Assembly: GCA_963805705.1 (NCBI GenBank)
Contig: CAWDVH010000005.1
Coordinates: 744,001-808,000 of the forward strand
DNA length: 64,000 nt
DNA from: CAWDVH01 sp963805705
GTDB lineage: Bacteria; Actinomycetota; Actinomycetes; Streptosporangiales; Streptosporangiaceae
Direction: 5' to 3'
Shown piece after piece: positions 46,860 to 55,147 of this stretch; the stretch's first letter is position 1, and the number at the start of each line of letters is the position of its first letter. The notes under the pieces are model-generated. The model was not told where the DNA came from and did no database searches. It worked only from the letters and a program-made list of their open reading frames with translations. A program made the position numbers and the translations under genes.

Positions 46860-49097
46860 TCAGCCCGCCGCCTCCCGGTGCCTCAGGTGCACGGTCACGG
46901 TGCGGACGGCGGCCGACAGGGTGACCGTTCCCGTCTTCTCGCTGATCACGCCCGCGCTGGCGCTGGCGATGTTGCGGACGAACGCGGGCAGCTGGAACAG
47001 CACCGGGCCGGACGGCCGCTGGCCGGTGAGGGTCAGCGTGACCGCGCCGCCGTGGGTGCGGATGGCCAGCCCGATGTGACGGCCGTCCGTAGTCGGCATA
47101 TGCGCGAGCCTGATGACCTTGCCGCTGCGCACCCACGCGCTGGGTGCGCCGCGGCCGACGATGAGGCTGCCGTCGGCCCGCTGAGCCGCCAGCGAGTCGA
47201 GCAGCACCATGTTGGCGTTCGCGATTCCCCACGCGTGCGGCGAGGAGCCCTGGCCGTTCTCCGGGTGGGTCCCGGTCCACGGCGAGCCGGTGTTCGGGAA
47301 CTGCTGGCTCTCGAACCACGAGTAAGGGCCGCTCTGCCCGTTGGCGATCATGAACTGGTAGCTCAGGATGCCCTGATCGCGGTGCGTGGCGCCGGCCAGG
47401 GCCCACTCGCCGTATCCGGCGTTGTAGGCGGTGCTGTAGTACTGCGTCGGGTAGCCGCCGAAGGTATTGGCCGGCAGCTTGCCGGCCAGGCGGGCGAAGC
47501 CGTAGTCGTAGGTGGCGTCGATCAGGCTGACGCCGGGACCGCTCAGCTGCGCGCCGAACAGGTAGCCATCCCAGGCCCAGCGCCCGAACAGGAACGGTGC
47601 CGCCCAGTTGGCGTCCTCGGCATTGCTGCAGCGGTTGGCCGTATTCGGCTCGGTCATTGAGCATGGCAGGTAGTTCAGGTGGTTCGCGGAGATCGTGGCG
47701 TCCAGTGTCTTGCTGGTCGCCGCCAGGAGGCTCGAGTACTGCTTGGCGGCCCAGCTGGCCTCGGTAGCATCTCCGACCCGCTGGGCGAGCCAGCGGTAAG
47801 CCGCCAGCCCCATCAGCGCTTCGTAATTGTCGATCGTCCAGAAGCCGTTTGCGTCAATGTCGTTGGTCTTTTCCATGATCCCGCCGGGCCCGGTGCGGTC
47901 AGCGGCGATCTGGTGGGCGGTGTCCTCGATGCTCGGCTCGGTCTTGGCGCCGGCGGGCCCAGGGGTGGCAAAATTGGCCTTAACGAACTTCAGGTCGCCG
48001 GTCTTCAGCAGGTAGATCGCCCACGGCCAGGAGTAGGTCCACACCCCGTCGGCGTACTGAGTCTGGGTGCCGATGACGGTGCGGGCACGGTCCAGCAGGC
48101 CGTGAGCGCCGCTGGTGTAGCCCTGGGTGAACAGGTTGGCCAGGATGCCGATGACATCGTGGCTGAACTCCATGTCGTAGCCGTTGGCGCCGGTCTTCAG
48201 CTCGTTGCCGGACCGGATGATCTGCGTGTAGATGAACCCGGTCCGGTAGGCGTCGACCAGGCTCGGGTCGGGAAGGACGCGAATCTGCGCGATGCCCGCC
48301 AGCTGGTGATTCCAGTAGGCGCGCATGTGGGCGAAGTGCTTGGCGAAGCCGCCTGCCTTGACCAGGGCGCTGCTGGAGGGCAGCGGGTAGGTTCCGCCGA
48401 ACCGGTTCGAGGCCACCACGTAGTCGTGATTCACGGCCGCGTGCGCTGGCACCGATGCGGGAGCTGAGTTGAGCGGGATCAGGCCTGCTGACGCCTGCGG
48501 GCTGAGACTGATCCGGTGCGCGGTGGGGTTGGACACGCGCACCCGGCTGTAGATCGCCACGTAGGCGTGGCCGCCGATCGTCACCTTGTCACCGAAGTTC
48601 GTGATGGACACCTGCGCGCCGTCCCGGTGGAAGGCGGTCACGAGCGCCGGGAGATAGCCGTCCGCGTTCTTCCAGGTCGTGGTGCTGTCGTCATAGATGC
48701 CGTAGCCGTAGGTCGTGCCGGTGACCGCGGCGGTGCTGCCGCTGCCGGGGCCGTTGGCGGTGGTGACGAAGAAACTCCCGCCCAGGCACGCGGTGACGGC
48801 CTCGCTGTTGCCCGTCCAGCCGATGACGCCGGCATCGCCGAAGGTGCCGTAGATCGTCTGGTTGCCGGGCGGGCCGTTGGCGGCGCAGCTGTAAGGCGGT
48901 GCTGCCGCCTGGGCCGCGCCGGAGGTGCCGGCCGCGCCGGAGGTATCGGCTGCACCGGAGATGCGGGCGGCGCTGGCCGGACCGGCGGTAAGAGCCCCGG
49001 CCCCTGCGCCTGCCAGCGTTAGTGCCGCCGCGACGATGGCGGCTACGGGGGAGCGGCCGAGCCGCCGGGCCAAGAGATGCCTACCGGTAAGTGTCAT
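46860..49097 (-). CDS. Secreted six-hairpin glycosidase-like protein
   Basis: A 745-residue extracellular protein with a signal peptide (PVAAIVAAALTLAGAGAG) followed by a Gly/Ala/Ser linker, a beta-rich N-terminal domain, and an alpha-helical catalytic-like domain with YDMEFSHDVIGILANLF, YADGVWTYSWPWAIYLLK and FWTIDNYEALMGLAAY, which fit an (alpha/alpha)6-barrel glycosidase such as GH15- or GH63-type enzymes. Candidate acidic residues are in TNDIDANGFWTIDN. A small beta domain closes the protein. Substrate unknown, likely a polysaccharide. It converges on the second membrane paralogue, 10 bp away. Confidence 0.7.
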   Translation of the reverse strand: MTLTGRHLLARRLGRSPVAAIVAAALTLAGAGAGALTAGPASAARISGAADTSGAAGTSGAAQAAAPPYSCAANGPPGNQTIYGTFGDAGVIGWTGNSEAVTACLGGSFFVTTANGPGSGSTAAVTGTTYGYGIYDDSTTTWKNADGYLPALVTAFHRDGAQVSITNFGDKVTIGGHAYVAIYSRVRVSNPTAHRISLSPQASAGLIPLNSAPASVPAHAAVNHDYVVASNRFGGTYPLPSSSALVKAGGFAKHFAHMRAYWNHQLAGIAQIRVLPDPSLVDAYRTGFIYTQIIRSGNELKTGANGYDMEFSHDVIGILANLFTQGYTSGAHGLLDRARTVIGTQTQYADGVWTYSWPWAIYLLKTGDLKFVKANFATPGPAGAKTEPSIEDTAHQIAADRTGPGGIMEKTNDIDANGFWTIDNYEALMGLAAYRWLAQRVGDATEASWAAKQYSSLLAATSKTLDATISANHLNYLPCSMTEPNTANRCSNAEDANWAAPFLFGRWAWDGYLFGAQLSGPGVSLIDATYDYGFARLAGKLPANTFGGYPTQYYSTAYNAGYGEWALAGATHRDQGILSYQFMIANGQSGPYSWFESQQFPNTGSPWTGTHPENGQGSSPHAWGIANANMVLLDSLAAQRADGSLIVGRGAPSAWVRSGKVIRLAHMPTTDGRHIGLAIRTHGGAVTLTLTGQRPSGPVLFQLPAFVRNIASASAGVISEKTGTVTLSAAVRTVTVHLRHREAAG

Positions 49098-49333
49098 GAC
49101 TACCTCCGCACGCCCAACTACCGCAGGTCCGCAAGATCAAACACTGCAGGCGCGGCCGGTGGCGATCACCAGCCGCTTTCAGCGTGCTCACGCCGATCTC
49201 GGCCAGGCTCGGCAAAGTTGCGCAGCGGCCATTGGTCCCGGCAGGCCAGGCCGGGCGCCTCTAGGCCCGTGGCTTCCTTGGCCCCGACAGTGGGAGCAGC
49301 AGAGGAAGCAGCGTCGAGATCGAGGAGCAGCGG

Positions 49334-49816
49334 ATGTCAGGACAGCGGATGTCAGGGCAGCAGGACGGTAACGGCGCCCGCATCGTGGCGGGAGTCGACG
49401 GGTCGCTCCCGTCTATGGACGCGCTGCAGTGGGCCATCGGCCAGGCCGGCCTGACCGGCGCCAGCGTGGATGCCGTGATCGCCTGGCACTATCCGGCCGC
49501 CGTCGGCGGCTTCGGATACACGCCCGTCGACATGATGCAGACCGGCAGCGACTTCCAGGAGATCGCCCAGAAGATCGTTGCCGACGCGATCAGCAATGCC
49601 GCTGACCGCAGCGGCCGCGTTCGCGTGCACCCACGTGTTATCGAGGGCAATCCCGCGCGGGTGCTCCTCGATGCGGCGGTCGGTGCCGACCTGCTGGTCG
49701 TCGGCAGCCGCGGGCATGGTGGGTTCACCGAGGCACTGCTCGGCTCAGTGAGCCAGCACTGCGTGCATCACGCACCCTGCCCGGTAGTCGTGATCCGCGA
49801 CCAGGCCCAGGACTGA
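49334..49816 (+). CDS. Universal stress protein
   Basis: A 160-residue UspA-fold protein with the ATP-binding signature GSRGHGGFTEALLGSVSQHC near the C-terminus and ARIVAGVDGSLPSMDALQWA at the N-terminus. Likely binds ATP and helps during stress or dormancy. The first codons are a duplicated 15-bp unit (ATGTCAGGACAGCGG then ATGTCAGGGCAGCAG), giving two alternative starts 15 bp apart. Strong hairpin downstream, but distant. Confidence 0.9.
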   Translation: MSGQRMSGQQDGNGARIVAGVDGSLPSMDALQWAIGQAGLTGASVDAVIAWHYPAAVGGFGYTPVDMMQTGSDFQEIAQKIVADAISNAADRSGRVRVHPRVIEGNPARVLLDAAVGADLLVVGSRGHGGFTEALLGSVSQHCVHHAPCPVVVIRDQAQD

Positions 49817-50407
49817 CGGGTCCCGGACTATCTATCTGGTTGCCTGTCGGGACTCCTCCCGGCCGGGACTCCAACGTGGCGGCGCGGCGGGCCGCCTTTG
49901 GGCGCCGCCGGATGCTGACTTGCAGCGCGGGAGGCGCCCGGTCAGTTAGCCGCTGTCATCTGACGGGTATCGCGCCCAGGCTAACCCGACGGATGTGGCA
50001 TCCAACGGGTTGCGTGCCGTTGGATGCCACATCCATCGGGTTACCTGGGGCCCTGGAGCGAGGCTGGGTGTGTCCGTTCGGGGCGCTGACGTAGCAGTAG
50101 GAGCCGTGCCAGCGGATGGTGGCTTCCTCCGGCTGGCCGGCGATCGTGGACACTCTCGTGCGGCCATCGTGATCATGGCTATTCCGGTAGGCCCGCCCGT
50201 GCTCCGCGCTGTCAGCAAGGACGTCATCCGCCGGAGTTGGTGGAGTTCGCTGCACGCGTCCAGAGGATCCGGCGATGCAGGGAGTCAGCATGGAGGGAAC
50301 CTTCCCTGGTTGGGAGTACGGAACCAGATCGTCGGGGCTATCGTCAGAGCGCTGAGGCGGGCGTATCGTCCGCTAGCGGGGCCCTCTGCGAATTGATCGG
50401 AGTCATT
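49817..50407. other. 591-bp gene-poor region with a large inverted repeat
   Basis: No credible gene on either strand; the overlapping ORFs here have no recognisable domain or ribosome-binding site. The main structure is the 28-bp-arm inverted repeat at 49981-50044. Further right is a small palindrome AGGGAACCTTCCCT at 50294-50307 that may be regulatory for the secreted protein downstream. The right 100 bp probably contain its promoter. Confidence 0.5.
49981..50044. repeat. 28-bp-arm inverted repeat
   Basis: Left arm 49981-50008 and right arm 50017-50044 match at 26 of 28 positions with an 8-base loop. Each arm also contains a small internal inverted pair (GGATG...CATCC), so a branched cruciform or RNA fold is possible. 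It is AT-richer than most hairpins here and has no T run. It lies 165 bp after the universal stress protein gene. Confidence 0.8.
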
Positions 50408-50797
50408 GTGAGTCTTCGCCATGCCCGGGTTTCCGCTGTTGCTGCCCCTGTATTCGGTATCGCCCTCGCGCTGGGCGCCACACAGACCGCCGGTGCCACG
50501 GCAGCCCGGGCGAGACCGCTGCGCTGCCATGCCTCGGTGAGCAACAGCAAGCCGAAGGACTTCACCACAGTGGACGTGTTCGTGAGGACCGCCGACTTCG
50601 CCAGGGTGCGGACGGTCGCGCATTTCAAGACGACGACCCACCCGAAGGTTCGCAGGGCCAGCGCCCACGGGCGCGCGACGGTCCCTTACCTCATCAGCGA
50701 CGCCACGCCCGGATTCAAGGTGAGGGTCACCGTCACTGTCACCAAGGGGAATCGGTCGGGCAGCTGCGCAACATCATTTACGCCGCGGCACCGGTAG
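50408..50797 (+). CDS. Small secreted protein, 129 aa
   Basis: Starts at GTG 50408 with a signal peptide (HARVSAVAAPVFGIALALGA, cleavage near AGA-TAA). The mature part has exactly two cysteines (LRCHASVSN and GSCATSF), suggesting one disulfide, and a beta-rich pattern with FTTVDVFVRTADF and FKVRVTVTVTKGNRSG. Resembles unnamed secreted proteins of actinomycetes; function unknown. The ribosome-binding site is weak. Confidence 0.6.
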   Translation: MSLRHARVSAVAAPVFGIALALGATQTAGATAARARPLRCHASVSNSKPKDFTTVDVFVRTADFARVRTVAHFKTTTHPKVRRASAHGRATVPYLISDATPGFKVRVTVTVTKGNRSGSCATSFTPRHR

Positions 50798-50951
50798 CCG
50801 ACGAGGCTGCGACTGCGGACCTGACCGCAGCGATCTGGCCCGACGGCCCGGCCGGCCAGCCCGTCAGGCGCTCGCTCCTGGATTATGACCACTAGCTGCC
50901 TTGGAATTGATCATCTAGGCAGCGGTAACAGGCTGGCCGTGCCGCCGGGTG

Positions 50952-51173
50952 TCATCTTGCGTCTCCCTTCCGCCGGGCTCTCTCGGCGCTATCCGTGCGC
51001 AAGAGCATCCTTAAGCTCCACGCGTCTTCGGCCCTGAGCACGGCGTCGGGGTCGTCGGGCTCGGCTCGGGGCGTGGCGGTCCACACTCCGCCGATCACTG
51101 ACACCGAGTACCACTTCTCCCAGTACCAGTTGATTTGCATCAAGCTGGTGGCGTCTTCGCGGTCCAGGAACAC
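50952..51173 (-). CDS. Small hypothetical protein, 73 aa
   Basis: MFLDREDATSLMQINWYWEK at the N-terminus, rich in Trp and Tyr, then SVIGGVWTATPRAEPDDPDA and a charged C-terminus. Not recognised. GAGGAGG lies 4 bp before GTG 51173, the best support that it is real. An overlapping ATG in another frame 4 bp earlier is rejected because its product is Arg-rich and the ribosome site would be too close. It lies in the decayed region. Confidence 0.5.
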   Translation of the reverse strand: MFLDREDATSLMQINWYWEKWYSVSVIGGVWTATPRAEPDDPDAVLRAEDAWSLRMLLRTDSAERARRKGDAR

Positions 51174-51300
51174 GCATCCTCCTCGGGTTTGCTATCTGTT
51201 CAGCTGATGCATCTCGTGTAGCTCAGATAGACTCACACCGAACAGGTCGATCTTGTTCTGCCTGGTCAGATACCTTGATCAGGTGCGCGCCGTTGATCAC

Positions 51301-51513
51301 ATGGACACCGAGCCGCTATATAGCCAGCTCGCGGCGGTCCTGCGGGATGCGATCGCGGCCGGGGAACTGGAGTCTCGCCAGATCTGCCGAGCGAGAGTCC
51401 TGCATGGGGGAGCAGGGCGTCTAGTCGGGGCACAGTGCGCAAGGCGATGAGTGTCCTCGCGGGACGAGGGCCTGGTCGTCACCATGGCCGGACGCGGTAC
51501 GTTCGTCCGCTAG
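51301..51513 (+). pseudogene. Broken GntR-family HTH gene
   Basis: The start MDTEPLYSQLAAVLRDAIAA and GELES match the winged HTH of short GntR regulators. The recognition helix region (RGTVRKAMSVLA) is in a second frame and the wing (DEGLVVTMAGRGTFVR, then a stop) returns to the first. At least two frameshifts are needed and the stretch between LPSES and SRGTVR is also altered, probably a compensated pair of indels. Full length would be about 70 residues, so it may be a stand-alone DNA-binding protein that has decayed. Confidence 0.8.
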
Positions 51514-51573
51514 CTGTGCCTGGGGACGGGCCGTTCTTCGCGCTGACGAACCACAGCCCCTACGCAGACGGAG

Positions 51574-52224
51574 TCAACGACTGTCCGCTGCCGCGCGGAC
51601 ATGGCGAGCGATCTCCTCGACGCTCCTGGCCATGAGCTCGCGGATGCCAGGGTCGTGGATCAGGCCATCCGGGCCAACGGCGTCCCGCGCGTCGGGCAGG
51701 CGCAGGCACGCACTCTCGACCACGGCAGCGCCTACGTAGCCGAGCACCATGGTCAGCGTGGCCTGGGCGCCCTCGCCACGTCCTGCATTGGCCGCATTGA
51801 CCCAGGCGACCGGCTTGCCGTACAGATCTCCGCTGCTGACCGTCCAGTCGAGCAGGTTCTTGAGGCTGCCCGGCAGGGTGCCGGCGTACTCCGGCGTGCA
51901 GAAGATCACCGCGGCCGCCTCGGCCAGCTCGCGGCGAAGATCAGCGACGGCAGCCGGGGCATTCTCGCCGTCGTTGTCCGGGTTGAACGCGGGCAGGCCA
52001 GGCAGGCCCTTGTACAGAACCGCCGTCACCGCGTCCGCCGTCCCTGCATCCGCCGTAACCGCATCCGGGGCTACCTCGCGCACCGTCCTCAGCACGGCCA
52101 GGTTGGTGGATGCCGCCCGCGTGCTCCCGCAGATGAGGAGGATCCGCAGCGCTCCGTCCTGGAGTGCGCCGTCCCGGTGACCTTCCGCCGGGCCTGCGAG
52201 CGGCTGCGCCGCCTCGCCGCTCAT
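51574..52224 (-). CDS. NADPH-dependent FMN reductase-like protein
   Basis: A 216-residue flavodoxin-fold protein: LLICGSTRAASTNLAVLRTV (FMN phosphate loop), FCTPEYAGTLPGSLKNLLDW and WVNAANAGRGEGAQATL fit the FMN_red family that reduces flavins or quinones with NAD(P)H. Start ATG 52224 overlaps the MerR stop (ATGA), so it is coupled to the regulator and is probably its target. The first 25 residues are a Gly/Gln-rich leader. Confidence 0.88.
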   Translation of the reverse strand: MSGEAAQPLAGPAEGHRDGALQDGALRILLICGSTRAASTNLAVLRTVREVAPDAVTADAGTADAVTAVLYKGLPGLPAFNPDNDGENAPAAVADLRRELAEAAAVIFCTPEYAGTLPGSLKNLLDWTVSSGDLYGKPVAWVNAANAGRGEGAQATLTMVLGYVGAAVVESACLRLPDARDAVGPDGLIHDPGIRELMARSVEEIARHVRAAADSR

Positions 52225-52991
52225 GCGGCCGCGAACAGCCGCGGGAGCAGCTGCCGCGCCTCCTGCGGTGCCCGTACCTCGAGCGTGACCCGCCCGGCCG
52301 CGATCATCACGGCGAACGTCATGAACGCACAGCAGCGCTGCTCCCGGACCGCAAGGTCAGCCAGCCGCCCGATCAGCGCTGCTTCGGCGGGGAAGGTGAT
52401 GCTCACGCCTCCGCTGACCGGCCGCCGGTTCGTTGCCTGGCTGAGCATGTCCGTCCACTCGCCGACCCGTTCCGCCATGTCCGAGGCCCCCAGGGAGCAG
52501 GCGATCTCCCTGGCCGCCGGCCCCGCTGCGTCAGCCAGCCCAGCAGCAGCCAGCTCAGCCAGCCCAGCCTGGCCTGCCGCACCACCCGGCTCACCCGAGC
52601 AGCCGCAGCCGTCGTCGCACGGCCCTGGCGGGGTGCGGGCGGCGAGGGTGCGCCGCGCGTCGGACAGCTCGGCGTCGAACGTCATCAGCTCGCCGATCCG
52701 CTCTGCGGTGACGCGCGACCTCGCGCTGAGCATCTCGTCCAGCCGGGCCTTAACCGGCTCGCACTGGCCGCTGTCCCAGCTGCTGACCAGGTCGCGGATG
52801 CGGCTGAGCGAGAGCCCCAGGCGCTTGGCCCGCGCGATGAACCGCAGCCGGGCCACGTCGGCATCGCCGTAGATGCGGTAGCCGTTGCGGGCCCGCTCGG
52901 CCGACAGCAGCCCCAGCTGCTCGTAGTAGCGGAGCGTGGACGGGCTGAAACCGGTGGGTCCGGCGAGTTCCGAGATGCGGTACCTGGTCAT
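52221..52991 (-). CDS. MerR-family regulator with Cys-rich segment
   Basis: A 256-residue regulator with the MerR HTH (MTRYRISELAGPTGFSPSTL, LRYYEQLGLL, NGYRIYGDADVARLRF), a coiled-coil dimerisation helix, then a Cys cluster CDDGCGCSG and a C-terminal segment with REQRCCAFMTF. This is the layout of metal- or thiol-responsive MerR proteins. The signal is unknown. It is followed with a 4-bp overlap by the flavin reductase. A MerR-style promoter lies just before its start. Confidence 0.88.
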   Translation of the reverse strand: MTRYRISELAGPTGFSPSTLRYYEQLGLLSAERARNGYRIYGDADVARLRFIARAKRLGLSLSRIRDLVSSWDSGQCEPVKARLDEMLSARSRVTAERIGELMTFDAELSDARRTLAARTPPGPCDDGCGCSGEPGGAAGQAGLAELAAAGLADAAGPAAREIACSLGASDMAERVGEWTDMLSQATNRRPVSGGVSITFPAEAALIGRLADLAVREQRCCAFMTFAVMIAAGRVTLEVRAPQEARQLLPRLFAAA

Positions 52992-52998
52992 GCCCTGG

Positions 52999-53030
52999 AC
53001 CGTACATCTTCGACCCGCCTTGAAGGTCAA
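52999..53030 (-). promoter_or_regulatory. MerR-type promoter with 20-bp spacer
   Basis: On the minus strand TTGACC (53025-53030) is followed after 20 bp by TACGGT (52999-53004). A 19-20-bp spacer is the hallmark of promoters activated by MerR regulators. The spacer holds an imperfect inverted pair CTTCAA/TCGAAG. The -10 ends 7 bp before the ATG at 52991, so the message should be leaderless or nearly so. Confidence 0.6.
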
Positions 53031-53168
53031 CCCGCGACGGATCGGTGCCATGACGGCGGGTGCCTGGCCGGCGGGCGCCTGGCCGGCCACCGCGTAGACG
53101 GCAGGGAACACCGAATACAGGAGAGCTGTTGCGCGGTAGTGGCAGCCTCGACCATGGGAGAGCACGCA

Positions 53169-54017
53169 ATGACTCAGCCAGCGCGAGACCACCTGGGACG
53201 GTTCGGGATCTGGCGGGGTGGCCGCGATCTGACACCGGAACTGGCCGCCGGGATCGAGCAGCTCGGCTTCGGAACGCTGTGGGTCGGCGGCTCGCCCAGC
53301 GGAGATCTCGCTCTGGTCGAGCAGTTGCTGGACGCGACGACCACGCTGGTCCTCGCGACGGGCATCGTGAACATGTGGCAGGACACCGCCGGCGAGGTCG
53401 CCGCCTCGTTCGCGCGCATCGAGGCTCGCCAGCCGGGCCGGTTCCTGCTCGGCGTGGGCGCGGGCCACCGTGAGGCCACGGCGCAGTACGCCCGGCCGTA
53501 CGAGACGCTCGCGGCTTACGTGGACGCCCTGCTGCAAGGCGGCGTCCCGGCTCAGAGCCTGGTACTGGCCGCGCTGGGCCCCAAGGTGCTGCGCCTGGCC
53601 GCGGAACGCACGGCGGGCGCGCACCCCTACCTCGTCACGCCCGAGTACACCCGCCAGGCCCGCGCGGCCATCGGCGCCGGGCCGCTGCTGGCCCCCGAGC
53701 ACATGGCGGTGCTGGATGCCGATCCGCAGCGGGCGCGCGCCATCGGCCGCCCGAGGGTGCAAAATCCCTATCTCGGGCTGGTCAACTACACCAGCAACCT
53801 GCGCCGCCTGGGCTGGAGTGAGGACGATCTGAGTGACGGCGGCAGTGACGCCCTGATCGACGCGCTCGTCGCGCACGGCAGCGCGCAGCAGGTGGCCGCA
53901 CAGCTCACCGAGCACCTTGACGCCGGCGCCGACCACGTGAGCATCCAGCTGCTCACCGCGCCCGGCGCTGACTCGCTGGACGGCTACCGGCAGCTGGCTC
54001 AGGCCCTGGCCCTCTGA
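53169..54017 (+). CDS. LLM-class F420-dependent oxidoreductase
   Basis: A 282-residue luciferase-like protein of the short actinobacterial type (FGIWRGGRDLTPELAAGIEQ, TLVLATGIVNMWQDTAGEVA, FLLGVGAGHREATAQYARPY). Probably uses F420. Start ATG 53169 has GGGAGAG 6 bp upstream; the in-frame ATG 53154 is less likely. It is divergent from the MerR gene. Substrate unknown. Confidence 0.88.
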   Translation: MTQPARDHLGRFGIWRGGRDLTPELAAGIEQLGFGTLWVGGSPSGDLALVEQLLDATTTLVLATGIVNMWQDTAGEVAASFARIEARQPGRFLLGVGAGHREATAQYARPYETLAAYVDALLQGGVPAQSLVLAALGPKVLRLAAERTAGAHPYLVTPEYTRQARAAIGAGPLLAPEHMAVLDADPQRARAIGRPRVQNPYLGLVNYTSNLRRLGWSEDDLSDGGSDALIDALVAHGSAQQVAAQLTEHLDAGADHVSIQLLTAPGADSLDGYRQLAQALAL

Positions 54018-54022
54018 CGGCT

Positions 54023-55066
54023 TTAGCCGGCTTTGCGCACCACGAACATGGCCTGGCCGGGAATCCGCAGGATGGGGATCCGGCGGGGGGCGCCGAAGCC
54101 GGCCTCTCGGAGCCAGCCGTGCAGCTCAGTCGGGGTGTGGACCTGCGCGCCTGAGCTGAGGTAGACGAACAGGGACAGGAAGTTCGCCGCCGCTGACTTG
54201 CGGCGGGACGGCTCGGCGAATGCGTCCATGACGGCCAGTGATCCGCCCGGCGCCAGCGCGTCGTGGGCCCTGGCCAGGAGGCTGACGATCTGGTCCGCAT
54301 CCAGATGGTGGACCAGATTGAAGCAGAGTACGCAGTCGTAGCCTTCGCCCAGCTCAGCGGTGACCGCATTGCCGTCCAGGTACCGGACCCGGTCCGCCAT
54401 CCCGGCCGCGCCGATGATCTCGCGGCCGATCGCCGCGCTGCCAGGCAGGTCGAGCACGGTCGCGGTGAGCCCGGGATGGCGCCGGCACAGCTCAGCCGAG
54501 TACCAGCCGTGCCCGCCGCCGATGTCCAGCAGCGAGCGCGCGTCGCCGGGCAGCCGCAGCTTCCTGGCCACCTCGGACGCGCTGAGCCGGGCCAGGTCAA
54601 GCTGGCCGGTGATATACCGGCGCCAGTAGGGATCCTGCGCCGGCGCATCGTGGTGGCCGAACGGCTGCCCGCTGCGAGTCACCTCCGCCAGCTGCGCCCA
54701 CCAGTCCCAGTAGTCGGCGGTGCCGGCCACGAAGCTGGCCATCGAGAGCCTGGAGGCCGGGTCCAGCCAGCGGCGCGACGAGCGGCTCAGATCGTAGCGC
54801 CCGGCCCGGCAGGTCACGTGACCGGCCGATCGCAGGCAGTCCAGCAAGAGCTGGGTCGGCAGCGGGTCGAGGCCGAGCTCGCCCGCCAGGTCCGCGGCCG
54901 TCGCTGGCGCCTGCGCCAGCCGCGCGGTCAGGCCGCACCGCACCGCGGCGATCAGCACCCCGGACAGGGCCATCCCGCCCCACGCCTCGGCGGCGGCCGT
55001 CGGGACCAGGCGGGCCCGCAGGGCCAGCCACTCAAGGGGGTTCGCGCCGCGCAGGGAGAGCCGCAT
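54023..55066 (-). CDS. SAM-dependent O-methyltransferase family 2
   Basis: A 347-residue protein with a winged-helix dimerisation N-terminus (GVLIAAVRCGLTARLAQAPA, LLLDCLRSAGHV) and a Rossmann SAM-binding domain (LLDIGGGHGWYSAELCRRHP). DCVLCFNLVHHLD and LAVMDAFAE are typical of plant-type/polyketide O-methyltransferases. Likely methylates a phenol. It is divergent from the UbiA/type III PKS cluster and 82 bp from it, so it is a good tailoring candidate for that pathway. Confidence 0.85.
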   Translation of the reverse strand: MRLSLRGANPLEWLALRARLVPTAAAEAWGGMALSGVLIAAVRCGLTARLAQAPATAADLAGELGLDPLPTQLLLDCLRSAGHVTCRAGRYDLSRSSRRWLDPASRLSMASFVAGTADYWDWWAQLAEVTRSGQPFGHHDAPAQDPYWRRYITGQLDLARLSASEVARKLRLPGDARSLLDIGGGHGWYSAELCRRHPGLTATVLDLPGSAAIGREIIGAAGMADRVRYLDGNAVTAELGEGYDCVLCFNLVHHLDADQIVSLLARAHDALAPGGSLAVMDAFAEPSRRKSAAANFLSLFVYLSSGAQVHTPTELHGWLREAGFGAPRRIPILRIPGQAMFVVRKAG

Positions 55067-55147
55067 GGGTGCAGCATTCCATCCGGCGCCGGCGTTGACG
55101 ACGACGGCACTGCCGATCGCTATCTTTAACGGAAACTCACCGAGCCA

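Noticed and set aside
49995..50396. 133-aa plus-strand and 111-aa minus-strand ORFs around the large inverted repeat
   Set aside because: They overlap each other, lack ribosome-binding sites and recognisable domains, and read through the hairpin; not credible as genes.
51210..51260. tRNA-like D-arm sequence GTAGCTCAG
   Set aside because: No acceptor stem, anticodon arm or T-arm (no GGTTCGA-type block) can be paired around it, so it is chance similarity.
52221..53936. 571-aa fusion of an upstream Gly/Arg/Gln-rich region with the MerR protein
   Set aside because: The extra N-terminal part is antisense to the LLM oxidoreductase and lacks any domain; the MerR promoter and ATG 52991 mark the real start.
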